Notes under the pieces: generated by a model | Seen by the model: the letters and a program-made list of their open reading frames with translations, nothing else | What the model was told of the DNA's origin: nothing | The model's database searches: none | Made by a program: the position numbers and the translations under genes | Shown here: one piece after another, positions 23,159 through 31,241 of the stretch | Position numbering within the stretch: the stretch's first letter is position 1 | How the letters are laid out: the number at the start of each line of letters is the position of its first letter | Assembly: GCA_003222295.1 (NCBI GenBank) | Contig: QHVP01000062.1 | Span: 1-32,838 of the forward strand | Direction: 5' to 3' | Length of the DNA: 32,838 bases | Source of the DNA: Acidobacteriota bacterium | GTDB taxonomy: Bacteria; Acidobacteriota; Vicinamibacteria; Fen-336

Positions 23159-25079
23159 GCGGGTGGATGGCGAGACGCGCGCTCCGGCCGTGCACGCGCC
23201 ACGATCCCTCGAGCTGGTAGGGCAGCCAGGTGCGCTTGTACGGCTGGACGACCAGGCAGAGCGCGTGCGTGCCCGGCTCCAGCCGCCACCACGCCTCCTG
23301 GCCTTCCGGCACCGTTTCCGCGCGGCACACTCCGGGGGCCACGAAGACACCCACGTCGGCGGAGCCTTTCGAGACGCGGAAGCCCACGTCCGTATCGCGC
23401 CGGACCTCGGCGCAGGTGATCCAGGTCTCGCCCGGGCGCGGCATGCGGAGGAGTGAGAACGCCGTCTCGCCGTCGCTCGACTGCCGCGTGTAGTCCAGCG
23501 TCGCGGGGCATACCGTGCCCGCGAAGGGATCCGGCACCCGCCGCCGCGCGTCGTAGAGGAATCGATTGAAGGTGTCGTCGTCGATCCAGTACCAGAGCCA
23601 GGTATGGCCCAGGTGGCCGTCCGGCCGCAGGTGCTCGCGCAGCCAGCGGTACTGCTCGAAATCGCCGACGCCGGCGACGAGGTTGAGGTCGATGACGTTG
23701 CGGCCGGGCAGGATGTGGACGGGATCGACGCGCGCGGCGCCCCATTCGCGCGCGGCCAGCCAGTCGTCGATGCGCTCGCGGTTCTGGCCCCAGTCGATGT
23801 TGGAATCGGCGAGCAGCCGATAGGCCAGGCGTTTGGGCTGCACGGCTGCGTTCGTGAACGAGAGCGGGTTGCCCAGATAGGTGGCGTTCTCGGCCAGAGC
23901 CGTGACGACGACGGCCCCGGCCATCGCCGTCCAGAGTCGCCGCGGCGGGAGCGTGGCCACCCCGGCCGCCGCGATCACGTAGGCCAGGGGCAGGGCCATC
24001 AGCACGTAGCGATATCCCACCTGCACTCGGAACAGCACCGAGAAGTACACGAGGATGAAGGCGAGGTTCGCGGCCAGCAGCCGCAGGAGAGGATGGCGTC
24101 GAAGCTCGGGATGCCTCGCCGCGCGCGCGAGGCCCCAGACCTGGGCCGCGAGCAGAAGCACCGGCGTCTTCAGTGCCCATAGGACCGCGAAGTACCACCA
24201 GACGCCGCTTGGGTAGCGCCGGCCGAGGGCGACGACGTTCCAGTCGCGCCGGTCCGTGGCCAGGGTCGCGTCGAACATCGTCAGGAACGGGGCCGGCAAC
24301 GGAACCCGCAGATTCGGAAGGGCAGACGCGGCGCGCAGGAAGGGAGCCGATCTCAGGGCAAGCGAACCGAGGGGCCGCCCCATTTCACGCAGCAGGTACG
24401 CGCCGGAGATCGCGGCCCAGGCACAGAGGAGGGTACCGGCGAGGAACAGGGCAAGGCGGCGTAGGGGCACGGCGCCGGTCTCGTGGCGCGCGACCAGCGG
24501 CAGGATGGCGAGGCCGGGCAGGAGGACGAACGCCGTGACCTTGGCCACGAGCGCGATTCCCAACGTGACGCCGAGCAGGGCGGCGTGGGCCGGCGAAGGT
24601 CGCTCCCAGAGCCGGTGGGCAGCCAGGATCGTGGCCAGCGTGGCGCACGCGAAGGGCACGTCCGAAGTGGCGAGGCTTGCATGCGCGGCCAGGTTCGGAT
24701 CGAGGGCGGCGGCGGCCACGGCGAGCGCGCCGGAAAGGGGCCCGATCTCCCGGCCGGCGGCGTAGACGAGAAGAAGCAGCAAGGCCAGCCAGAGCGCGGA
24801 CGGGGCGCGGGCAAAGAAGCGGAGGGCGCCGGCATCGGTCATACCGGCGGCGCGGGCCGCCTTTCGCGCGAGCACGGCCGGCACCATGATCGGGGTCTTG
24901 GAGTTCAGCCGCTCCTGGCTGGTGCGCTCGCTGACCCCGGTGTCGAGGAAGCGCTCGCTCCACGTCAGGTGGAACGCCTCGTCGTAGGTCCATCCCTCAC
25001 GGGCCGCGGACCAGAGGGCGTGGCCGACGGCGCCGCTGGCGAGGGCCAGGGCCAGCACGTGCGCGGACCACGGGCGCAC
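23079..25079 (-). CDS. GT39/ArnT-like polytopic glycosyltransferase
   Basis: The protein has 666 residues. After the first membrane segment comes GWTYDEAFHLTWSERFLDTG, matching the D-E catalytic loop of GT39/PMT-like enzymes. Next are LNSKTPIMVPAVLARKAAR and many hydrophobic helices through residue about 390 (including FRVQVGYRYVLMALPLAYVIAAAG). A soluble C-terminal region begins near ADSNIDWGQNRERIDDWLA. Known role of the fold: transfer of a sugar from a polyprenyl-phosphate donor on the periplasmic side. The last 25 residues (PPPPEATSRRSSSPPRPPGD at the end) are low-complexity and lie antisense to the discoidin end of the convergent gene, so the native end may be earlier. The start is a GTG without a strong ribosome site. 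Confidence 0.8.
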   Translation of the reverse strand: MRPWSAHVLALALASGAVGHALWSAAREGWTYDEAFHLTWSERFLDTGVSERTSQERLNSKTPIMVPAVLARKAARAAGMTDAGALRFFARAPSALWLALLLLLVYAAGREIGPLSGALAVAAAALDPNLAAHASLATSDVPFACATLATILAAHRLWERPSPAHAALLGVTLGIALVAKVTAFVLLPGLAILPLVARHETGAVPLRRLALFLAGTLLCAWAAISGAYLLREMGRPLGSLALRSAPFLRAASALPNLRVPLPAPFLTMFDATLATDRRDWNVVALGRRYPSGVWWYFAVLWALKTPVLLLAAQVWGLARAARHPELRRHPLLRLLAANLAFILVYFSVLFRVQVGYRYVLMALPLAYVIAAAGVATLPPRRLWTAMAGAVVVTALAENATYLGNPLSFTNAAVQPKRLAYRLLADSNIDWGQNRERIDDWLAAREWGAARVDPVHILPGRNVIDLNLVAGVGDFEQYRWLREHLRPDGHLGHTWLWYWIDDDTFNRFLYDARRRVPDPFAGTVCPATLDYTRQSSDGETAFSLLRMPRPGETWITCAEVRRDTDVGFRVSKGSADVGVFVAPGVCRAETVPEGQEAWWRLEPGTHALCLVVQPYKRTWLPYQLEGSWRVHGRSARLAIHPLIPESTPPPPEATSRRSSSPPRPPGD

Positions 25080-25216
25080 GGGGGTCAGCGCGCTCCGGTC
25101 CGGCGGCCCCGTGGCGGCACGCCGCGGATTCTACACACGCGGCGCGCGTCCCCGCGGCGCTCCTCTCCGTGACACACTGATAAGTAAGGTCGACCGGCCT
25201 TTCGAGGAGTCCCGCC

Positions 25217-28200
25217 ATGCCTCCATCCCGTCTCGCCCTCCGATCGTTCGTGGTCGCGGCCGTCGCCGTGGGCCTGATGCTGGCGCCGTCGCCGGCGGAC
25301 GCCCAGTACTTCGGCCAGAACAAGGTCCAGTACAAGGACTTCGACTTCCGGGTCATGAAGACGCGGCACTTCGACATCTACTACTACCCGGAGGAGGAGG
25401 CCGCCGTCGCGGACGCGTCGAAGATGGCGGAGCGCTGGTACACGCGCCTGAGCCGCGTGCTCAGTCATCAGTTCGGGCAGCGCCAGCCCATCATCCTGTA
25501 CGCCAGCCATACCCATTTCGAGCAGACCAACGTCCTGTCCGGCTTCATCGGCGAGGGGACGGGAGGTGTCACCGAGCTGATGAAGCGCCGGGTCGTGCTG
25601 CCCATGGCGGGGCCGATCGCGGAGACCGACCACGTGCTGGGCCACGAGCTGGTGCACGCCTTCCAGTTCGACATGACGGGGGGCGCCGGTCCGCTCAGCA
25701 GCGGGAACGTGCCTTCCGCCGTCCAGCTTCCCCTCTGGTTCATCGAGGGCATGGCCGAGTACCTCTCGCTGGGCGCCGTCGATCCCCACACCGCGATGTG
25801 GATGCGTGACTCCGTCGAGCGCAACAAGATGCCGCGCGTCGATCAGCTCGACAGCCCCGAGTACTTCCCCTATCGCTTCGGCCAGGCGCTGTGGGCCTAC
25901 GTGGCCGGGCGCTGGGGGGACGAGGTCTGCGCCCGCGCGCTGCGGGCGTCCGTGCGTGGCAACACGGATGCGCAGCGGATCCTGGAGGGCATCACCGGCC
26001 TGCCCTCCAAGGAGCTGTCCAAGCAGTGGCACGAGGCCTTGCAGGCCCAGTACCGGCCGCTCATCGAGGCCAAGCGGACGCCGCTCACCTACGGCCCGGC
26101 CGTGATCACGGAGAAGAACGCGGGCGAGCTCAACGTTGCGCCGGTGCTGAGCCCCGACGGCAACTCCCTGGCCTTCTTCTCGGAGAAGGACCTCTTCTCG
26201 ATCGACCTCTACCTGGCCGACGCGCGCACGGGGCAGATCCGCCGCAAGCTCGTGAAGACGGCGACCGACCCGCATTTCCAGAGCCTGCAATTCATCAACT
26301 CCGCGGGCAGCTTCGACGCCAGCGGGCGGCGGTTCGTCTTCGGCGCGGTCGAGGCGGGCAAGGCGGCCCTCAACGTGCGCGACGCCAGCGGCGGGCACGT
26401 CCACGACTACAAGATCCCGGAGGTGGACGAGATCTTCGATCCCAGCTTCTCGCCCGACGGCCGGCAGGTGGTGTTCTCCGCCCAGACGGGCGGGGTGACC
26501 GACCTGTTCGTCTACGACCTCGAGGCGAGCCGGCTCCGCCGCCTCACCCATGACGCGTACGCGGACCTGCAGCCGTCGTGGTCACCGGACGGACGGAGCA
26601 TCGTGTTCTCGACCGACCGCTTCTCGACCAACCTCGAGACCCTCGGCGCCGGCAACTACCGCCTGGGCCTCATCGATCCCGACGGCTCCGGGATCCGTCC
26701 GCTGCCCAGCTTCGAGGACGTGAAGAACATCAACCCCAAGTGGTCGGCGGACGGGGCCAGCGTCTTCTTCATCTCCGACCGCAACGGGATCAGCAACGTC
26801 TACCGGCTCGACGTGGCCAGCGGGCAGGCCTCGCAGGTCACGGACCTCCTCACCGGCGCCAGCGGGATCACCGCGCTCAGCCCGGCCCTCTCCGTCGCGC
26901 GCGATCGTCTCGTCTACAGCGTCTACGAGAAGGGCCAGAACCGGATCTACGCGATCGAGGGAGCGCGCATGGCGGGGACGGCCCTGAGCGACGCCAGCGA
27001 TCGCGCCCGCGCGGCCATGCTGCCGCCGCGCGAGCGGCCGGGGGCTGAGGTGGCGGCTCTTCACCGCGAGCCGACCTTCGGCCTGCCCGCGAACCAGAAG
27101 GTCGAGACGGAGGCCTACAAGCCAAAGCTCTCGCTCGACTACGTGGGCCAGACCTCGATAGGCGTCGGGACCGGCCCCACGGGAACCTTCGTGGGCGGCG
27201 GCGTATCGTTCCAGTTCAGCGACATCCTGGGCGAGCACAACGTGGGCGCCGTGCTGCAGGTGAACGGCCGCTTCGAGGACTTCGGCGGCATCATCGGCTA
27301 CGAGAACCGGAAGCATCGATGGTCCTGGGGCGCGCAGATCGACCAGATCCCCTACGTGACCGGGTCCTTCTCCACCGGGCAGGACCCGAGCGGCGCCATC
27401 ATCGAACAGTCCGAGCTGTTCCGGGAGACGGACCGCGCGCTGCAGACCTACATCGCCTATCCCTTCAGCCGCGCGTCGCGCTTCGAGCTGGGGGCGGCGG
27501 CGCGCCACATCTCGTTCGGCCGCGAGATCGAGACCCTGGCCTTCGACCCCTTCAGCGGCCAGCTCCTCGCGCAGGACCGGCAGAAGGAGCCCGCTCCCTC
27601 CGGCATCGGGTTCGGGGAGGGAAGTGCCGCGCTCGTGTACGACACCGCGCTCTTCGGGCCGACCAGCCCCATCCTGGGCCAGCGCTACCGGTTCGAGGTG
27701 TTGCCGACCTTCGGCGGCCTGAAGTACACGGGCGTCCTGGCCGACTATCGCCGGTACGTCATGCCCGTCCGGCCCATCACCCTGGCCGGACGGGTGATCC
27801 ATTACGCGCGCTATGGCAGCGGCGGCGAGGACAACCGCATCACGCCGCTCTTCATCGGCTATCCGAACCTGGTGCGCGGCTACGACGTCAACTCCTTCAG
27901 CGCGAGCGAGTGCGGCAGCAACGCGACCACCTGCCCCGTCTTCGATCAGCTCGTGGGAAGCCGCATCGGGGTGGCGAATCTGGAGCTGCGCCTCCCTTTG
28001 CTGGGACTCTTCAATCGGCGCAACCTCTACGGTCCGATCCCCATCGAGCTGATCGGCTTCTCGGATTGGGGCGTGGCCTGGACGGCGAGCGAGAAAGCGA
28101 AGTTCCTGGCCCGCGCAGGCACCCGCCGCATCGTGAAGAGCTATGGCGGGGGCGCGCGCATCAACGTCCTCGGATTCGCGGTGGTCGAGATCGACTACGT

Positions 28201-28264
28201 GAGGCCGGTGGACCGGCCCCAGAAGGGCTGGACCTGGGTGTTCAATTTCAGCCCCGGCTTCTGA
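25217..28264 (+). CDS. Secreted peptidase-MA-like / TolB propeller / BamA-type barrel fusion
   Basis: The protein has 1015 residues. Residues 1-29 are a signal peptide ending SPADA before Gln30. A gluzincin-type protease domain has HELVH at 143-147 and WFIEGMAEYLS around 174-184, so E177 could be the third zinc ligand. TolB/WD40-like blades follow from about 300 to 600 (LSPDGNSLAFFSEKD, FSPDGRQVVFSAQTGGVTDLFVYDL, WSPDGRSIVFSTDR, WSADGASVFFISDRNGISNVYRLD). The last 370 residues form a surface-antigen-like barrel ending FNFSPGF, with the C-terminal Phe used for outer-membrane insertion. Family knowledge: this architecture is seen in Acidobacteria and Gemmatimonadetes-type genomes. The substrate is unknown. 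It is probably anchored by its barrel in the outer membrane. Confidence 0.88.
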   Translation: MPPSRLALRSFVVAAVAVGLMLAPSPADAQYFGQNKVQYKDFDFRVMKTRHFDIYYYPEEEAAVADASKMAERWYTRLSRVLSHQFGQRQPIILYASHTHFEQTNVLSGFIGEGTGGVTELMKRRVVLPMAGPIAETDHVLGHELVHAFQFDMTGGAGPLSSGNVPSAVQLPLWFIEGMAEYLSLGAVDPHTAMWMRDSVERNKMPRVDQLDSPEYFPYRFGQALWAYVAGRWGDEVCARALRASVRGNTDAQRILEGITGLPSKELSKQWHEALQAQYRPLIEAKRTPLTYGPAVITEKNAGELNVAPVLSPDGNSLAFFSEKDLFSIDLYLADARTGQIRRKLVKTATDPHFQSLQFINSAGSFDASGRRFVFGAVEAGKAALNVRDASGGHVHDYKIPEVDEIFDPSFSPDGRQVVFSAQTGGVTDLFVYDLEASRLRRLTHDAYADLQPSWSPDGRSIVFSTDRFSTNLETLGAGNYRLGLIDPDGSGIRPLPSFEDVKNINPKWSADGASVFFISDRNGISNVYRLDVASGQASQVTDLLTGASGITALSPALSVARDRLVYSVYEKGQNRIYAIEGARMAGTALSDASDRARAAMLPPRERPGAEVAALHREPTFGLPANQKVETEAYKPKLSLDYVGQTSIGVGTGPTGTFVGGGVSFQFSDILGEHNVGAVLQVNGRFEDFGGIIGYENRKHRWSWGAQIDQIPYVTGSFSTGQDPSGAIIEQSELFRETDRALQTYIAYPFSRASRFELGAAARHISFGREIETLAFDPFSGQLLAQDRQKEPAPSGIGFGEGSAALVYDTALFGPTSPILGQRYRFEVLPTFGGLKYTGVLADYRRYVMPVRPITLAGRVIHYARYGSGGEDNRITPLFIGYPNLVRGYDVNSFSASECGSNATTCPVFDQLVGSRIGVANLELRLPLLGLFNRRNLYGPIPIELIGFSDWGVAWTASEKAKFLARAGTRRIVKSYGGGARINVLGFAVVEIDYVRPVDRPQKGWTWVFNFSPGF

Positions 28265-28316
28265 TACCTTTGAACCGGTCCCTCGGGCCGCGCGGTAGAG
28301 AGCGGAGGAACAGGCC

Positions 28317-28763
28317 ATGATCCGGACGTGCGCAAGCTGCGGCACCAGGAACCGCATTCCCCCCGAGCACCTGGCCGACACCGGCCGCTGCGGCTCGTGC
28401 AAGGCCCCCCTGCCGCCGGTCAGCGAGCCCATCGACGCGGACGCGGCGCTCTTCGACGAAATCACGGGCAAGGCGGCGGTGCCGGTGCTGGTCGATTTCT
28501 GGGCGGCCTGGTGTGGCCCCTGTCGCATGGCCGCCCCCGAGGTCCATCGCACGGCGACGGACATGGCGGGCAAGGCCGTCGTGTTGAAGGTGGACACCGA
28601 CAAGCATCCGGAGCTGGCCCAGCGCTACGGCGTGCGCGGCATCCCGAACTTCCTCGTCATGAAGGACGGGCAGGTGGTGCGCCAGCAGCCCGGCTACGTG
28701 CCCCACACGCAGCTCGTGAGCTGGCTGGGCGAGGCCGTGGGCGCGACGGCCGCGAAGGCCTGA
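28317..28763 (+). CDS. trxC: Thioredoxin 2 (zinc-binding N-terminus)
   Basis: The protein has 148 residues. The N-terminal zinc ribbon has C5, C8, C25 and C28 (CASC and CGSC), which is characteristic of TrxC. The thioredoxin fold carries the active site WCGPC at 65-69, and the cis-Pro motif is GIPNF. Known role: a cytoplasmic disulfide reductase linked to oxidative stress. GGAGGA lies shortly before the ATG. It follows the barrel fusion by 52 bp on the same strand and could be cotranscribed. Confidence 0.95.
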   Translation: MIRTCASCGTRNRIPPEHLADTGRCGSCKAPLPPVSEPIDADAALFDEITGKAAVPVLVDFWAAWCGPCRMAAPEVHRTATDMAGKAVVLKVDTDKHPELAQRYGVRGIPNFLVMKDGQVVRQQPGYVPHTQLVSWLGEAVGATAAKA

Positions 28764-28771
28764 CCTTCGCG
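28751..28771. terminator. Hairpin between convergent genes, with a third copy of one arm
   Basis: CGCGAAGG (28751-28758) pairs with CCTTCGCG (28764-28771) around a 5-nt loop that holds part of the trxC stop. A second CCTTCGCG lies at 28781-28788, giving an alternative pairing. It sits where trxC and the minus-strand gene converge and could end transcription from both sides. There is no T-run. Confidence 0.5.
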
Positions 28772-28775
28772 CCGA

Positions 28776-29273
28776 TCACGCCTTCGCGATCCGGGCGATG
28801 GCGGCGGCCAGGTCGTCGGAGCGCTGGGAGCCGATCAGCACCCGTTTCCCGTTGGCCAGCGTGATCTCCACGCCGCGATTGCCGCTCACGTTGTAGGCGC
28901 GGCCGCGGGGGCCGAACCTGACGCCCCAACCCCCGTATTCCCGGATGGGCCGATACGTGCGCGCCTCCCAGCGGGCGATCTGCGCGGGCGCGATCGTGCG
29001 GTTGGCGAACGGAAGCATGCGGATGCGGACTCCGGCGTGCTGCACGGTCACGTGCAGCTCGAGGAAGAGCAGGACGGCCACCAGGACCGCGGGGAGGAAC
29101 ATCATCAGTTGACGGTCCGCCGGAAGGTGGCTCCTGAAGTCCTGCCAGACGAAGAGCGTCACCAGGAGGAGCAGGCCCAGGAGCACGAAGCCCAGGATCC
29201 GGTTCACGAAGCGCTGGCGCTCCTCGAACAGGACCGGTCCCGTAGCGCCGGCTCCGCTCAACTCGCCCTCCAC
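28776..29273 (-). CDS. DUF6141-like membrane protein with PH-like domain
   Basis: The protein has 165 residues from a GTG at 29273. Two membrane helices span about 27-47 and 55-75 (ILGFVLLGLLLLVTLFVW, MMFLPAVLVAVLLFLELHVTV). A cytoplasmic PH-like domain follows (ARWEARTYRPIREYGGWGVRFGPRGRAYNVSGNRGVEITLANGKRVLIGSQRSDDLAAAI). The YGGWG...AYNVSGNRGVE-x-L...LIGSQR pattern is the signature of this uncharacterised family. It begins 4 bp after the cupin stop, so the two form an operon. No function is established. Confidence 0.8.
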   Translation of the reverse strand: MEGELSGAGATGPVLFEERQRFVNRILGFVLLGLLLLVTLFVWQDFRSHLPADRQLMMFLPAVLVAVLLFLELHVTVQHAGVRIRMLPFANRTIAPAQIARWEARTYRPIREYGGWGVRFGPRGRAYNVSGNRGVEITLANGKRVLIGSQRSDDLAAAIARIAKA

Positions 29274-29277
29274 CGCC

Positions 29278-29730
29278 TCAGTTCGCGCGGGCCTTCAGCA
29301 TGCCCGGCGAGTTCCACCGCATGACGTGATACACCGCGGGCACGTCGCCCACGTTGCGCATGCCGTGCATCTGGTTCGCGGCCTGGAAGATCACGGAGCC
29401 GGCGCCGACCCGCTTGGTCTCCCCGTTCACGAGGGCCTCGACCGTCCCCTCCTTGATGATGACGATCTCCTCGTCCGCGTGCTTGTGGGGCGGATGAGGC
29501 GACTGGCCGGGGGGCAGGGTGGACACGTGCAGCTCGAGCTCATCGAGGGTTGCGGTGGGATCCTTGAACACCTGCTTGGCCTTCGTGACGCCGGTCCCCG
29601 ACGGCTTGGCCTGGATCTCCTCCCACGAGACGGCGGTCGATCCCATGACGGCGGCGGCGGAGTGTCCCGGCGCCGAGGCGAGGACGCCGATGACCATGCC
29701 GGCGAAGAGAGCCAGAAAAACCTTGCGCAT
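29278..29730 (-). CDS. Exported single-domain cupin
   Basis: The protein has 150 residues from the ATG at 29730, chosen because AGGAGG precedes it by 6 nt. The signal peptide is MRKVFLALFAGMVIGVLASAPGHSAAA. The cupin motifs are PHKHADEEIVIIKEGTVEALVNGE (metal ligands His, His, Glu) and GSVIFQAANQMHGMRNVGD (His). Family knowledge: such small periplasmic cupins bind a divalent metal; their substrates are mostly unknown. It is the first gene of a two-gene unit with the PH-like membrane protein. Confidence 0.85.
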   Translation of the reverse strand: MRKVFLALFAGMVIGVLASAPGHSAAAVMGSTAVSWEEIQAKPSGTGVTKAKQVFKDPTATLDELELHVSTLPPGQSPHPPHKHADEEIVIIKEGTVEALVNGETKRVGAGSVIFQAANQMHGMRNVGDVPAVYHVMRWNSPGMLKARAN

Positions 29731-29809
29731 GCGCGACCTCCTGGACAATGAAGATGCGCGATCCTATCGCACCCAACACGGGGCCGCTCGTTCGCTATAG
29801 TGGGCGTCC

Positions 29810-31237
29810 ATGCTCAGCGGCCCGCGCGGCGTCGTGCCTCGATGGTGGGAAGGCCCAGGCGGCGGCCGCGACGTCCTGGCCCTGGCCTATCCGCTCATCC
29901 TGGCGCACATGTCGTTCACCGTTCAGACCTTCGTCGACCGCTTGTTCCTGACCTGGTACTCGGCGGAAGCGGTGGCGGGCGCGGTGACCGGCCTCTTCAC
30001 GACGCTGGCGGTGATGGCGCTGTTCTCCGGCACCGGCGAGTACCTGACGACCTTCATCGCGCAGTACCTGGGTGCCGGCCGCCCGCTGCGCATCGGTCCC
30101 GTGATGTGGCAGGGCTTCTACTTCGCGCTCGGCGCGGGCGTGATGATCGCCGCCGTCTCGCCCCTGGTCGGGCCCGTCTTCGCGCTGGCCGGGCACGATC
30201 CGGCCGTCCAGCGCAGCGAGGTCACGTTCGCGACCATCCTCATGCGCGGCGCCTTCCCGGTGGTGCTGATGGCCACCCTCGCCACTTTCTTCGCCGGGCG
30301 CGGCCAGACGCGGGTCGTGCTCGCCGTGAACGTCATCTCCACCGCCGCCGACATCGTGCTCGACGCCCTCTGGATCTTCGGCCGCGGGGGCTTCCCGCGC
30401 TGGGGCGTGGCGGGGGCGGCCTGGGCCACCGTCGTCGCGCAGGCCCTGGGCGCGACCATCTTCGCGGTCCTGATCCTGCGGCCTTCCTGCCGCCGCGCCT
30501 ATGCCACCCTGTCCGGCTGGCGCTTCGATCCCGCCCTGTTCCGGCGCCTGCTGCGCTACGGCTTGCCCAGCGGCCTGCAGTACTCGCTCGAGATCCTGGC
30601 CTTCGCCATCTTCATGATGATCGTGGGCCGCATCGGCACCGCGCCTCTCGCCGCCAGCGGTATCACCTTCAACCTCAACATGATCGTGTTCATGCCGATG
30701 CTGGGGCTGGGGGTGGCGGTGAGCGCCCTGGTAGGCCGGTACCTCGGGGCCGATCAGCCCGACGTCGCGGAGCGCGCCACCTGGTCCGCCTTCTGGATGA
30801 GCCTCGTCTACATGACCGCCTGCGGGGCGTTATACCTCCTCGCCCCGCACGCCCTGCTCTTTCCCTACGCGGCCGGCTCCGATCCGGTGGTGTTCACCGA
30901 GATCGAGAGGATCTCCGTGGTGCTGCTGCGCTTCGTGGCCCTGTACTCGTTGTTCGACATGATGAACGTGATCTTCGCGGCCGCCCTGCGCGGCGCGGGG
31001 GACACGTTCTACACGCTGGCCCTGACCGTGGTCCTCTCCTGGGCGGCCATGCTGGCCCCGGCGTATCTCGTCTGCGTCGTGGGCGGAGGCGGCGTCTACG
31101 CCGGCTGGATGACGGCCAGCGCGTACATCGTGCTCCTCGGCATACTGATGATGAGGCGGTTCCGCGCCGGACGTTGGCGAGCGCTCCGGGTGATCGAGCC
31201 GCGCCTTCCCGACCTCGAGATCGCGGCCGCCGGCTGA
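29810..31237 (+). CDS. MATE-family efflux transporter
   Basis: The protein has 475 residues with about twelve membrane segments arranged as two related halves. Typical MATE features are AYPLILAHMSFTVQTFVDRLFLTWYS near the start, GTGEYLTTFIAQYLGAG, and the second-half equivalent GLGVAVSALVGRYLGADQPDVAERA. Known role: Na+ or H+ coupled export of cationic drugs or metabolites across the inner membrane. No ribosome site is obvious before the ATG. It is divergent from the cupin operon, and its stop lies 4 bp from the stop of the convergent outer-membrane protein gene. Confidence 0.93.
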   Translation: MLSGPRGVVPRWWEGPGGGRDVLALAYPLILAHMSFTVQTFVDRLFLTWYSAEAVAGAVTGLFTTLAVMALFSGTGEYLTTFIAQYLGAGRPLRIGPVMWQGFYFALGAGVMIAAVSPLVGPVFALAGHDPAVQRSEVTFATILMRGAFPVVLMATLATFFAGRGQTRVVLAVNVISTAADIVLDALWIFGRGGFPRWGVAGAAWATVVAQALGATIFAVLILRPSCRRAYATLSGWRFDPALFRRLLRYGLPSGLQYSLEILAFAIFMMIVGRIGTAPLAASGITFNLNMIVFMPMLGLGVAVSALVGRYLGADQPDVAERATWSAFWMSLVYMTACGALYLLAPHALLFPYAAGSDPVVFTEIERISVVLLRFVALYSLFDMMNVIFAAALRGAGDTFYTLALTVVLSWAAMLAPAYLVCVVGGGGVYAGWMTASAYIVLLGILMMRRFRAGRWRALRVIEPRLPDLEIAAAG

Positions 31238-31241
31238 GGCC

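Noticed and set aside
20708-23350. 880-residue minus-strand frame opposite the polytopic protein
   Set aside because: It is hydrophilic and repetitive with no recognisable domain, while the plus strand encodes clear membrane helices and a discoidin-like domain.
26582-28603. 673-residue minus-strand frame opposite the peptidase-propeller-barrel gene
   Set aside because: It is the antisense shadow of a well-supported gene and shows biased composition only.
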